From: CAYVZU01 sp964455935
Lineage (GTDB): Bacteria > Fibrobacterota > CAYVZU01
Length of the DNA stretch: 31,456 bases
Direction: 5' to 3'
Assembly (NCBI GenBank): GCA_964455935.1
Contig: CAYVZU010000032.1
Coordinates: 1 to 31,456 of the forward strand
Positions 18,565-25,799 of this stretch are shown piece by piece (the stretch's first letter is position 1; every line of letters starts with the position of its first letter). The notes below the pieces were generated by a model. The model saw only the letters and a program-made list of their open reading frames with translations. It searched no databases and was not told the origin of the DNA. Both the position numbers and the translations under genes were made by a program.

Positions 18565-19833
18565 ATGGTCCCTTTTCGAAATTTCCGGCTACCGGTGCTC
18601 GCGATTCTGTTTCTTCCCGCGATCTTGCTTGCCGCAAACAAAATCCTTGTTCCCATGGATCTGCGCCAGGCTGACCATCTCAAGGCGTACGGTCTCGCGC
18701 ATTGGGCTCTTTCGCGCGGCTACAAGGCGGAATGGCTTCTCAATTACAGGGGAGGATCCTTCTTTCTGGATGATTTTCGCGAAATCCAGGTTCGGGCAAG
18801 AATCCTGGGGGTGTCCATCGAACTTGTTGCGCCGGCGCAGGTTGCCCAGACCTATGCGACAATCGAAGAGAATAACATGGATGTGGTCAAGCTCGAAAAG
18901 GCGCCCAGAATGGCCGTCTATACGCCAACCGACAAGAAGCCGTGGGATGACGCGGTTACGCTGGCCCTGACATACGCCGAGATCCCCTACGAAAAGATCT
19001 GGGATCGCGATGTGCTCTCGGGCGTGCTGGATAAATACGATTGGCTTCACTTGCACCACGAAGACTTTTCCGGCCAATACAGCAAGTTCTATGGCACGTT
19101 TCGCACCTTCACGTGGTATCAGAACCAACAAAAAGAATATGAGTCGCAGGCCAAGGCCCTGGGGTTTCGGAAGGTCTCGGACATGAAAAAAGCCGTGACA
19201 CAGGAACTCCGGTCCTACGTGGAACGCGGCGGGTTTCTCTTTGCCATGTGCTGCGCGCCGGTGACACTCGATCTGGCCCTGGCTTCGGCAGCCACGGATA
19301 TCGCCGCCGAGACCTATGATGGCGATCCGGCCGATCCGGCCTGGAAATCCAAGCTTGATTTCTCGCCCTGTTTTGCTTTTGAGAACTTCTCGATCCATAC
19401 CGATCCGCTCGATCCGCGGCACGCCGACATTGACGTAAACATGGTTAATACGCCCATGCGGATTGAAGCCTATGACTTCACGCTTTTCGATTTCGCGGCC
19501 AAAATCGATCCGGTTCCTTGCATGCTGGTTCAGAACCACATGAACACCGTCAAAGGGTTTTATGGATTGGCCACCTCATTCAACCGGAAGACTCTCAAGA
19601 AAAGGGTTTTGGTCCTGGCCGAAGTACCGGAAGGAAATCAGGTCCGCTATGTCCATGGCAATATTGGCCGGGGGCAGTTCTCCTTCTACGGCGGACATGA
19701 TCCCGAGGACTACGCCCATGAAGTGGGCAGTCAACCCACGGATCTTTCGAAGCACAAGAATTCACCGGGATACCGGCTCATCCTCAATAATGTCCTCTTT
19801 CCCTCGGCCCGGAAAAAGGAACTGAAGACGTAG
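18565..19833 (+). CDS. secreted conserved protein (family often mislabelled 'asparagine synthetase B')
   Basis: From ATG 18565 the product is 422 residues and starts with a signal peptide (FRLPVLAILFLPAILLA, probable cleavage before ANK). The mature part opens with ILVPMDLRQADHLKAYGLA and continues with LNYRGGSFFLDDF, YDWLHLHHEDFSGQYSKFYG, VERGGFLFAMC, FYGGHDPEDYAHEVG and SPGYRLILNNVLFP. I recall close relatives in Bacteroidota annotated as asparagine synthetase B, but nothing of that enzyme is visible. VERGGFLFAMC suggests a class-I glutamine-amidotransferase-like/ThuA-like fold; function unknown. The in-frame upstream ATG at 18496 lies inside element A and would bury the signal peptide, so it is rejected. 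No clear Shine-Dalgarno. Confidence 0.85.
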   Translation: MVPFRNFRLPVLAILFLPAILLAANKILVPMDLRQADHLKAYGLAHWALSRGYKAEWLLNYRGGSFFLDDFREIQVRARILGVSIELVAPAQVAQTYATIEENNMDVVKLEKAPRMAVYTPTDKKPWDDAVTLALTYAEIPYEKIWDRDVLSGVLDKYDWLHLHHEDFSGQYSKFYGTFRTFTWYQNQQKEYESQAKALGFRKVSDMKKAVTQELRSYVERGGFLFAMCCAPVTLDLALASAATDIAAETYDGDPADPAWKSKLDFSPCFAFENFSIHTDPLDPRHADIDVNMVNTPMRIEAYDFTLFDFAAKIDPVPCMLVQNHMNTVKGFYGLATSFNRKTLKKRVLVLAEVPEGNQVRYVHGNIGRGQFSFYGGHDPEDYAHEVGSQPTDLSKHKNSPGYRLILNNVLFPSARKKELKT

Positions 19834-19868
19834 GTTACAGGCTACACAGACCCCGGCCTGGAGGCTGG

Positions 19869-20054
19869 TTGAGCCAGTCCAAGATGGCCGCGCTTCTCAA
19901 CGGAATGCTATGGGCATTCGGACCGTCAGCGCATCAGCACTGCCGGGCCCTGCTTTGCAACTCCGAGATCCTAATCCTCGACGGGGCAACGTCCAACGTC
20001 GCGGCGCGGGCATCGCGATTTCATGATGCGCTGGCAGCACGACAAAGCTATTGA
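19869..20054 (+). pseudogene. decayed ABC-transporter ATPase fragment (Walker B region)
   Basis: This short frame contains ALLCNSEILILDGATSNVAAR, which resembles the ABC ATPase stretch after the signature motif (ARALLxNPxILILDEATSxVD). The catalytic glutamate after the Walker B aspartate is glycine (LDG for LDE), the LSGGQ motif is not recognisable (FGPSAHQH), and no Walker A lies upstream. It lies in the 402-nt gap 19834-20235. I read it as a remnant of a deleted or transferred transporter gene. Confidence 0.5.
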
Positions 20055-20175
20055 GTTTGGAAAAGAGAACGGGAAGGTTCTATTGGACGTTTTCGAAAAC
20101 CGCTACATTATTCCTTCAATTGACGAGCTTCCGCGTTCCGACAGCGAGCGCCTGCTGCGATTCATTTATTGGTGA
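20023..20175 (+). CDS. orphan 50-residue ORF, possibly a gene remnant
   Basis: ATG 20023 opens a 50-residue frame with coding-like composition (VLLDVFENRYIIPSIDELP, ending SERLLRFIYW). It has no Shine-Dalgarno and overlaps the ABC-ATPase remnant in another frame. No family recognised. It could be the 3' end of a frame-shifted older gene, since the frame is open upstream only to a stop at 19972. Confidence 0.3.
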   Translation: MMRWQHDKAIEFGKENGKVLLDVFENRYIIPSIDELPRSDSERLLRFIYW

Positions 20176-20235
20176 GTTGAACCGTTAATGGGGGATGGGC
20201 AGATGGGTTGATGCGTTCGCAGTATCTTCACGCAT

Positions 20236-21456
20236 TCACGCATTCTCTCTTTTTCCCGCCTTCCAGTGCTCGTAGAGCATCTTAAAGGCGCCGCGCCAGG
20301 AGAGGCCGTACACCGCTCCTTTGCGCCTGCGCAGGAAGCCCGAACTCCAAAGGTCCTGATAGTCTTCGCGAATGCTCGAACGCACTTCGTCCAGAAAATC
20401 GGCGGAAAGCTGAATGCTCCGGTTTTGGCTATGATCCTGGGTCCGCTTTGCATGAAGGCACAAAAGCGATTCAAGCGCGGCCGTCTCGGGTTCCCAGAAA
20501 AGGATCCGGCGGGGAACTGCGAACGGCGAAGGCGCGTTCGAGCGTACCGTGCTCAACCGGACTCCATCGCTGAAATGCGTTGTCAGTTCAAGCTGCCATT
20601 CGGCGTCGTACGGGGTCGCGAACCGGCTGATGCCGGCATGCAAGCCGTCCCGGTGCCGGTAATACATCCGCGCAAAGGTTTCGGTCTGAGGCATGATGTC
20701 GATAGTGTAATCGCCCTGGAACTCGAAATTGTGATCCAGCAGAAACTGGTGCTCTTTGCCTAGGTTCGGGTTGTCCGAAGGGGTATGCGGGGCGGGTTTC
20801 AGTTCGGGCTCGGAGTTGTACCGCAAGGAGAAATAGACCGCCGGCGCGGCCATAACAATCCAGGGAAAAAGCCGCCTGGGTGTATGTGGATGCTCGGCTG
20901 GTTCGGGTAGACGAAACCGCAAAACCGTCAACAGAGCCGACGTGGGCGCGCCCTCCGAGGTCGTCAGTTTCAGCAGGTCCGAAAGGCCGTCCAGGTTGCG
21001 GCCTGAATCCAGCCATTTCCTGCACGCGGCCTCTTCTAAGCCGCACAGCCGCACTAACAGCGCGGCGTCTCCTTTTAGGCTCTCTTTGTCCGCAACCGGC
21101 AAGTCTTCCCAGGCGGAATGAAACTGGTCCACGCACGAACCGTTCTCAAAAATCCAATATTGCAGCCGTTGGTCCTCGTCAACATCAATGGCCATGACCG
21201 CCGAGTCGGGAAATTCCTCCGAAAACGGGAGGAAGAAGTCGTTGGGCGAGGCAAAAAGTGGGCATTCGCAGAGCAACGGGTCGGAAATTTGCAGGCAGAC
21301 GCGCCGCTCTTCGGGCCACAGCGCAAAGGAGATGTCGTCGCAGGCCGGCGCGTTGGGGGCCGCCAGTTGGCATCCCCTCTCGAGCATGAAGTCAGTCAGC
21401 GTCGAGTGGACCTGATCACGTTCGGCGCCAAAGACGATGACCGAATGGAATTTCAT
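20236..21456 (-). CDS. uncharacterised 406-residue protein
   Basis: I do not recognise a family. The N-terminal part (1-190) begins HSVIVFGAERDQVHSTL, is acidic, and has a helical stretch around 128-165. A hydrophobic segment at about 196-211 (LFPWIVMAAPAVYFSL) may be a membrane helix. The C-terminal part (230-406) is soluble, contains QGDYTIDIMPQTETFARMYY, and ends in a basic region (FLRRRKGAVYGLSWRGAF). The ATG has no Shine-Dalgarno, but TATACT at 21463-21468 (minus strand) ends 6 nt before it, so the mRNA may be leaderless. It follows the tRNA-Ala terminator on the same strand. Confidence 0.72.
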   Translation of the reverse strand: MKFHSVIVFGAERDQVHSTLTDFMLERGCQLAAPNAPACDDISFALWPEERRVCLQISDPLLCECPLFASPNDFFLPFSEEFPDSAVMAIDVDEDQRLQYWIFENGSCVDQFHSAWEDLPVADKESLKGDAALLVRLCGLEEAACRKWLDSGRNLDGLSDLLKLTTSEGAPTSALLTVLRFRLPEPAEHPHTPRRLFPWIVMAAPAVYFSLRYNSEPELKPAPHTPSDNPNLGKEHQFLLDHNFEFQGDYTIDIMPQTETFARMYYRHRDGLHAGISRFATPYDAEWQLELTTHFSDGVRLSTVRSNAPSPFAVPRRILFWEPETAALESLLCLHAKRTQDHSQNRSIQLSADFLDEVRSSIREDYQDLWSSGFLRRRKGAVYGLSWRGAFKMLYEHWKAGKRENA

Positions 21457-21462
21457 CGATGT

Positions 21463-21468
21463 AGTATA
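21463..21468 (-). promoter_or_regulatory. candidate -10 box (TATACT) for the 406-residue gene
   Basis: On the minus strand TATACT lies 6 nt before the ATG at 21456, which would place transcription start at or next to the start codon. It sits just beyond the T run of the tRNA terminator, whose hairpin occupies the -35 region. No good -35 match is seen. Confidence 0.4.
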
Positions 21469-21470
21469 CT

Positions 21471-21493
21471 AAAAAGGCCCGCCTGTGCGGGCC
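21471..21493 (-). terminator. intrinsic terminator of tRNA-Ala
   Basis: On the minus strand GGCCCGC and GCGGGCC form a perfect 7-bp stem with loop ACAG, followed directly by TTTTT. It begins 12 nt after the tRNA 3' end. Confidence 0.9.
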
Positions 21494-21504
21494 TGCGTAT
21501 TTTG

Positions 21505-21577
<73 letters not shown>

Positions 21578-21589
21578 GAAAGGACGCGG

Positions 21590-21595
21590 ATTATA
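21590..21595 (-). promoter_or_regulatory. -10 box of tRNA-Ala
   Basis: A perfect TATAAT on the minus strand ends 12 nt before the tRNA 5' end, placing transcription start about 5-6 nt upstream of the mature tRNA. No convincing -35 at 16-18 bp is visible. Confidence 0.6.
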
Positions 21596-21667
21596 GCAGA
21601 GCCGAAAATCGTTTCGCCACTCAGGCGATGACGACCTCGTCGATAGCCTTTCTGCTCAACCATGTAG

Positions 21668-21687
21668 CACAGGCCTTCCAGCCTGTG
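21668..21687. repeat. short inverted repeat CACAGGC/GCCTGTG
   Basis: CACAGGC (21668-21674) and GCCTGTG (21681-21687) form a 7-bp stem with a 6-nt loop in the tRNA-ffh gap. This hairpin class is common in environmental genomes from memory. No T run follows. Confidence 0.5.
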
Positions 21688-21802
21688 GCGCGCAGGACAG
21701 CTCTCGACCGCCAAATTCCGGACGGGCAGCGCGGCTGCATTGTTCTTTCAGATTACTATCTTGCGATACTTTCGGTTGCGGCCGGCTAAGCTCTTTTCCT
21801 GC

Positions 21803-21831
21803 TTGAAGCTACACATCCAGAATCGTATCTT
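21803..21831 (+). promoter_or_regulatory. candidate sigma-70-type promoter for ffh
   Basis: TTGAAG (21803-21808) and TATCTT (21826-21831) are separated by exactly 17 bp, each matching consensus at four of six positions. It would give a leader of about 30 nt before ffh. Confidence 0.4.
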
Positions 21832-21870
21832 CCTTAGACTGTACCCTATTTTGGGCACATGGGGCAAACT

Positions 21871-23196
21871 ATGTTTCGTGACCTGTCGGAAAAGCTGGAA
21901 TCCGTATTCAAGAAATTGCGCGGCCAAGGTCGTCTGACCGAGGCCAATATTGGCGATGCCATGCGCGAGGTGCGCCGTGCCCTGCTTGAAGCGGACGTCA
22001 ATTTCAAGGTCGTCAAGGATTTTATTGCGCAGGCGCAACAGAAGGCCCTTGGCCAGGAAGTATTGCAGTCCGTCTCCCCCGGCCAGCAGGTCATAAAAAT
22101 CGTCCACGACCAGTTGATCGATCTGATGGGGCAGTCGGCCCGCGAACTCGACCTGAGCGGCGCGCCCCCCCAGCGAATCATGCTGGCGGGGCTGCAAGGC
22201 TCCGGAAAAACCACAACAGCCGCCAAGCTGGCGGCCCTGCTTCGCCACAAAGGCAAACGGCCTCTGCTGGTGGCGGCGGACATCCATCGGCCCGCGGCGA
22301 TTGACCAATTGATCACCCTGGGCCGGTCTCTTTCCATTCCCGTGTATTCCCAGAAAGATGCCAAGGCCGTGGCCATCTGCAAGAACAGCTTTGCGTTTGC
22401 CGCTGAAAATCACTGCGATCTGCTGATCTTCGATACGGCGGGACGCCAGCATGTGGACGAGGACATGATGCAGGAGGCCGTCGAGATTCGCAATGCGGTT
22501 TCGCCCAACGAGGTTCTGTTTGTGGCCGATGCCATGACCGGCCAGGATGCGGTCAACGCGGCCAAGGCCTTTCACGACCGGCTTGGTTTCACCGGGGTGG
22601 TGCTCACCAAAATGGACGGCGATGCGCGGGGTGGAGCGGCGCTCTCGATTCTGGCCGTAACGGGTTGTCCCATCAAACTGATCGGCACCAGCGAGAAAAC
22701 CGACGGGCTGGAAGTCTTTCATCCCGACCGGATGGCTTCGCGAATTCTGGGAATGGGCGATATTGTTTCGCTGGTCGAGAAGGCCCAGGAAGCGGTCTCG
22801 CAGAAAGATGCCGAGGAGATGGAGCGCAAGCTCCGGAATGCCGAATTTACCTTCGAAGATTTCCTGTCGCAGTTGCAGCAGGTCAAGAAAATGGGTCCGT
22901 TGCAGGAGGTTCTTGCCATGATTCCGGGCGCCAACAAACTGGGCGCTTTGGATGTGGACGACAAAGCCCTTGGGCGCACCGAGGCCATTGTCAAATCCAT
23001 GACAATTGCCGAGCGGCGCCGGCCCGACATGATCGACGGCAGCCGCCGCAAGCGCATTGCCCGGGGTTCGGGCACCAGCGTGCAGGACGTCAACAAATTG
23101 CTGAAGCAGTTTGACCAGATGCGCAAAATGATGAAGCAGATGAGCAAGCTCGGCGGAAGGACGCCGCGCATGCCGGGAATGTTTCCGGGAATGTAG
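21871..23196 (+). CDS. ffh: signal recognition particle protein Ffh (SRP54)
   Basis: Ffh is the GTPase of the bacterial signal recognition particle, binding 4.5S RNA and nascent membrane-protein signals. The product is 441 residues from ATG 21871. It has the helical N domain (MFRDLSEKLESVFKKLRG), the G1 loop GLQGSGKTTTAAKLA, DTAGR, TKMDGDARGG, and the methionine-rich M domain with QMRKMMKQMSK. I choose 21871 because relatives start MF, with GGGG 6 nt upstream; ATG 21859 in frame would add four residues. A candidate promoter lies at 21803-21831. The 4.5S RNA gene is not seen in the window. Confidence 0.97.
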   Translation: MFRDLSEKLESVFKKLRGQGRLTEANIGDAMREVRRALLEADVNFKVVKDFIAQAQQKALGQEVLQSVSPGQQVIKIVHDQLIDLMGQSARELDLSGAPPQRIMLAGLQGSGKTTTAAKLAALLRHKGKRPLLVAADIHRPAAIDQLITLGRSLSIPVYSQKDAKAVAICKNSFAFAAENHCDLLIFDTAGRQHVDEDMMQEAVEIRNAVSPNEVLFVADAMTGQDAVNAAKAFHDRLGFTGVVLTKMDGDARGGAALSILAVTGCPIKLIGTSEKTDGLEVFHPDRMASRILGMGDIVSLVEKAQEAVSQKDAEEMERKLRNAEFTFEDFLSQLQQVKKMGPLQEVLAMIPGANKLGALDVDDKALGRTEAIVKSMTIAERRRPDMIDGSRRKRIARGSGTSVQDVNKLLKQFDQMRKMMKQMSKLGGRTPRMPGMFPGM

Positions 23197-23210
23197 AACG
23201 AAAAGAAAAA

Positions 23211-23310
23211 GGGGATAGGGGAGAGGGAATGGGGATTGGCTTGGAAACCGGAATTCGAGATCCGGCCGGTCCCTACCCCCTCATCCCTAAACCCTAACTC
23301 TCTATCACTA
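23211..23310. repeat. inverted repeat with heptamer-phased G-rich arms (element C)
   Basis: The ffh-rpsP gap is filled by a 100-bp imperfect palindrome. The left arm reads as 7-nt units beginning GGGGATA GGGGAGA at 23211. The right arm, reversed, covers 23310 down to 23269 as six units such as TAGGGTT TAGGGAT. ACCGG/CCGGT lies near the centre. The right end abuts the AGGAGG of rpsP. Confidence 0.6.
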
Positions 23311-23320
23311 GGAGGTCCAT

Positions 23321-23722
23321 TTGGTCACCATTCGTATGACGCGGGTCGGGCGTAACAAGATTGCCAAGTACCGGATCGTCGTGATCGATTCACGCGACCG
23401 CCGGGACGGCGCCTACGTCGACAAGTTGGGCGAATACAATCCCACGGCGCCGGTTGCGGAATTCCGGGTCAATCATGAACGGGCCTTGTATTGGCTCAGC
23501 AAGGGCGCTCAAATGAGCGAAACCGTGCGCAGTCTGTTCCATCGCGACGGCATCATCAAGAAATTCCAGCTGGTTCGCAAGGGCCTGGATGTGGCCGGCC
23601 TTGCTGTCGAACGCAGGTCCGAGAAGTCCAAAAAGGCGGCGCCCAGCAAGAAAAAGAGCGCCAAGGAAAAGGTGAAGACGGAAAGCGCGCAGCCGCAGAC
23701 CGCAGCCGCGGAACAGAAGTAG
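23321..23722 (+). CDS. rpsP: 30S ribosomal protein S16
   Basis: S16 is a primary-to-secondary assembly protein of the 30S subunit. The core (residues 1-80) has VTIRMTRVGRNKIAKYRIVV, GAYVDKLGEYNP and ALYWLSKGAQ. At 133 residues it exceeds the ~80-90 norm because of a lysine/alanine-rich C-terminal tail (EKSKKAAPSKKKSAKEK). The start is TTG at 23321 with a perfect AGGAGG 5 nt upstream. It heads the rpsP-rimM-trmD-rplS operon; the KH-domain gene often found between rpsP and rimM is absent. Confidence 0.97.
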   Translation: MVTIRMTRVGRNKIAKYRIVVIDSRDRRDGAYVDKLGEYNPTAPVAEFRVNHERALYWLSKGAQMSETVRSLFHRDGIIKKFQLVRKGLDVAGLAVERRSEKSKKAAPSKKKSAKEKVKTESAQPQTAAAEQK

Positions 23723-23725
23723 TTC

Positions 23726-24232
23726 ATGTCCGACCAGTGGGTCGCCGTGGCCCGTATTTTGCGGCCGCACGGGATCCATGGCGGCATGAGGGTGGAGGTG
23801 CTCAGCGACAACCCCCGGCGACTCAAGGTGAATGCCGAGTTGTGGCTGCGGGGGGAAAAGCACCGGATTACCTCGGTCAAACAGAGCCGGCAGTTCCTGG
23901 TTCTCGAGGTAGAGGGGATCGCAACACCCGAGGAGGCCGAGGCATACCGGGGGGAATACTTCGAGATCCCCCGCGATCAGTTGGAGGAATTGCCCGCGAA
24001 CCGGTTCTATTGTTTCGAACTGGTGGGAATGCGGGTGAAGGACGAACAGGACAATCCGTTGGGCGAAGTCCTTGACGCCTACACCCTGGGATCGGCCGAC
24101 ATGCTGGACGTGCGGCTGACCAACGGAAAGACGATCCTGATTCCGCTGATCGCCGATGTGATTGTTTCGATGGACCGCCAGCAGCGGACCGTTGTTGTCC
24201 GACGGATCATGCTGGAAGACGTATTGGGTTGA
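23726..24232 (+). CDS. rimM: 16S rRNA processing/ribosome maturation factor RimM
   Basis: RimM assists 30S head maturation and binds S19. The 168 residues show the N-terminal RimM barrel starting VAVARILRPHGIHGGMRVE, with EEAEAYRGEYFEIPRDQLEELP, and the PRC-barrel C-terminal half (GEVLDAYTLGSADMLDVRL, then ILIPLIADVIVSMD). The ATG is 3 nt after the rpsP stop, and the 3' end runs into trmD. Confidence 0.96.
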   Translation: MSDQWVAVARILRPHGIHGGMRVEVLSDNPRRLKVNAELWLRGEKHRITSVKQSRQFLVLEVEGIATPEEAEAYRGEYFEIPRDQLEELPANRFYCFELVGMRVKDEQDNPLGEVLDAYTLGSADMLDVRLTNGKTILIPLIADVIVSMDRQQRTVVVRRIMLEDVLG

Positions 24233-24240
24233 GCAGTCTG

Positions 24241-24966
24241 ATGGCGAAGCTGTTCTTTGATATCATTACAATCTTCCCCGATATGTTTCGGGGCGTGCTG
24301 GAAGAAAGCATTGTGAAGAGAGCCGTGGAGAAAGGGCTGGTCGAAATCAATGTGGTGAATCTGCGCGATTTCACCTTCGACCGCCATGCAACCGTGGACG
24401 ACAACCTGTACGGCGGAATTCCAGGCATGCTGATGAAATGCGAGCCGCTGGCCCTGGCCATCCGCGGCTGCAAGGCCAAACGCAACGGCCTGGATCCGCG
24501 TGTGATCTATCTCTCGCCCAAGGGAAAACGGCTGGAGCACGGCGCCGTTGTTGAGCTGGCAACTCGAAGGTCGCTGATTCTGATCTGCGGCCGGTACAAA
24601 GGAATTGACCAGCGCATTATCGATTTATTCGTGGACGAGGAGATCTCGATTGGGGATTACGTGGTTTCGGGCGGAGAGCTGCCGGCCATGGTCCTGGTGG
24701 ATGCGGTTACGCGCCTTCTGCCGGGGGCCATTGGCGATCGCGAATCCGCCGAAAGCGACAGCCTCTACGAAGGTCTCCTGGAACCGCCGAATTATACACG
24801 GCCCGAAATTTTTGAAGACCGCAGGGCGCCGGAGGTGTTGCTCTCGGGACACCACGAGAACATTCGGAAATGGCGGTTGGAGCAAAGCCTGGAGCTGACA
24901 AAACAGCGCAGGCCGGATCTTTACCGGGAATGGGAAAAGCGGGGGCAGGCAGAACCAGGGAAATAG
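24241..24966 (+). CDS. trmD: tRNA (guanine37-N1)-methyltransferase TrmD
   Basis: TrmD makes m1G37 in tRNAs with SAM, preventing +1 frameshifting. The 241-residue product has the SPOUT trefoil-knot motifs: FFDIITIFPDMF at the start, YGGIPGMLMKCEPL, YLSPKGKRL, LICGRYKGIDQR and EISIGDYVVSGGELPA, plus the C-terminal PNYTRPEIFEDRRAPEVLLSG. I start it at ATG 24241, 8 nt after the rimM stop; an in-frame TTG at 24229 overlapping that stop is possible. Confidence 0.97.
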   Translation: MAKLFFDIITIFPDMFRGVLEESIVKRAVEKGLVEINVVNLRDFTFDRHATVDDNLYGGIPGMLMKCEPLALAIRGCKAKRNGLDPRVIYLSPKGKRLEHGAVVELATRRSLILICGRYKGIDQRIIDLFVDEEISIGDYVVSGGELPAMVLVDAVTRLLPGAIGDRESAESDSLYEGLLEPPNYTRPEIFEDRRAPEVLLSGHHENIRKWRLEQSLELTKQRRPDLYREWEKRGQAEPGK

Positions 24967-25081
24967 AATTTGGGAGATTGATTTTTGCTTCATACGGCCC
25001 TCTCTCATTGAAGGGGGACCGGAGCAAGGTGAACTTGGTCGGCTACACGGAAAATTCGAAATCTCTAATACAGGAGGAGCC

Positions 25082-25480
25082 ATGAAAGCTCAGGTTAAAG
25101 ACTATCAAAGCATGTTCATGCGCAAGAGCATGCCCGAATTCGAGTCCGGCGATACGGTGCAAGTGATGTTTCGCGTTCGCGAGGGTGACAAGCAGCGTCT
25201 GCAGACCTTCGAGGGCGTGGTCATGCAGGTCAAAGGGAAGGGGCTGGACCGGACGGTCACGTTGCGCAAAATGTCGGGAAACGTTGCCGTTGAGCGCATC
25301 TTCCCGCTGCACTCGCCCGTCGTGGCCGAAATCAAAAGAATGAAGAAGGGCAACGTGCGCAGGGCCCGGCTGTATTATTTGCGCGGGCTGCAGGGCAAGG
25401 CCGCGCGAATTCGCGAGGAGCGGGCCGACGTGGAAACGGTTGCCGCAGGCAAAGTTGCCGCAACCGAAGCCAAAGCCTGA
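25082..25480 (+). CDS. rplS: 50S ribosomal protein L19
   Basis: L19 sits at the 30S-50S interface. The 132 residues include FESGDTVQVMFRVREGDKQRLQ (printed here as FESGDTVQV ... REGDKQRLQ), FEGVVMQVKGKGLD, TLRKMSGNVAVERIFPLHSP and the RRARLYYLRGLQGKAARI end of the core, then an alanine-rich tail. AGGAGG precedes the ATG by a few bases. The 115-nt gap after trmD (24967-25081) has a weak CGGCCC.../GGGGGACCG hairpin that could be a leader, but no known L19 leader motif is convincing. rnhB, often next, is absent; a terminator follows. Confidence 0.97.
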   Translation: MKAQVKDYQSMFMRKSMPEFESGDTVQVMFRVREGDKQRLQTFEGVVMQVKGKGLDRTVTLRKMSGNVAVERIFPLHSPVVAEIKRMKKGNVRRARLYYLRGLQGKAARIREERADVETVAAGKVAATEAKA

Positions 25481-25508
25481 AGATCGTCATTTCAGCGTCT
25501 TGCTGGAG

Positions 25509-25541
25509 AGCCGTCCCATTCCGGGGCGGCTTTCTTTTTTT
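25509..25541 (+). terminator. intrinsic terminator after rplS
   Basis: AGCCGTCCC (25509-25517) pairs with GGGGCGGCT (25523-25531), 9 bp with one G:T pair and loop ATTCC, followed by a T-rich run to 25541. It closes the ffh-rplS cluster. Confidence 0.92.
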
Positions 25542-25545
25542 ATTT

Positions 25546-25733
25546 GTAACTACTCACGTCTTTCGGAAGGACCTTGAAACCACTGAGTTCACAGAGGGAA
25601 AACGAGAGAAAACACAAAGAAGAATTTTCCGGCGAAGGATCTTGCGCCGGAAACCGATCTTCTGTGTGCTCTCCATCCGGCCTGGGGCTTACCCTCTGTT
25701 GTTGATCTTTCTCATGGGCCGCTGAGTAGTTAC
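25546..25733. repeat. 188-bp nested palindromic element (element E)
   Basis: GTAACTACTCA (25546-25556) and TGAGTAGTTAC (25723-25733) are perfect 11-bp terminal inverted repeats. Inside, ACAGAGGG (25591-25598) pairs with CCCTCTGT (25692-25699), ACACAAAGAAGA (25612-25623) pairs with TCTTCTGTGT (25658-25667) with a bulge, and TTTCCGGCG (25626-25634) pairs perfectly with CGCCGGAAA (25645-25653). The arms nest, so the element folds into one long hairpin. No ORF. It fills most of the 319-nt gap 25481-25799 between two terminators. Confidence 0.8.
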
Positions 25734-25746
25734 TTTGGATACAAAC

Positions 25747-25790
25747 AAAAAAAGGGCCGGCGGCTTTTGCAAGCGGCCGGCCCCTTTTTT
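25747..25790. terminator. bidirectional intrinsic terminator
   Basis: Seven A's, a GC-rich hairpin (GGGCCGGC pairing with GCCGGCCC, then GCTT/AAGC after one mismatch, loop TTGC) and six T's give a terminator working on both strands. It serves the minus-strand PpiD-like gene ending at 25800 and backs up the rplS terminator. Confidence 0.88.
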
Positions 25791-25799
25791 AGTCGACGA

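Noticed and set aside
24967..25081. L19 autoregulatory leader before rplS
   Set aside because: Only a weak hairpin around 24995-25021 is visible, and I cannot match it to a known leader structure.
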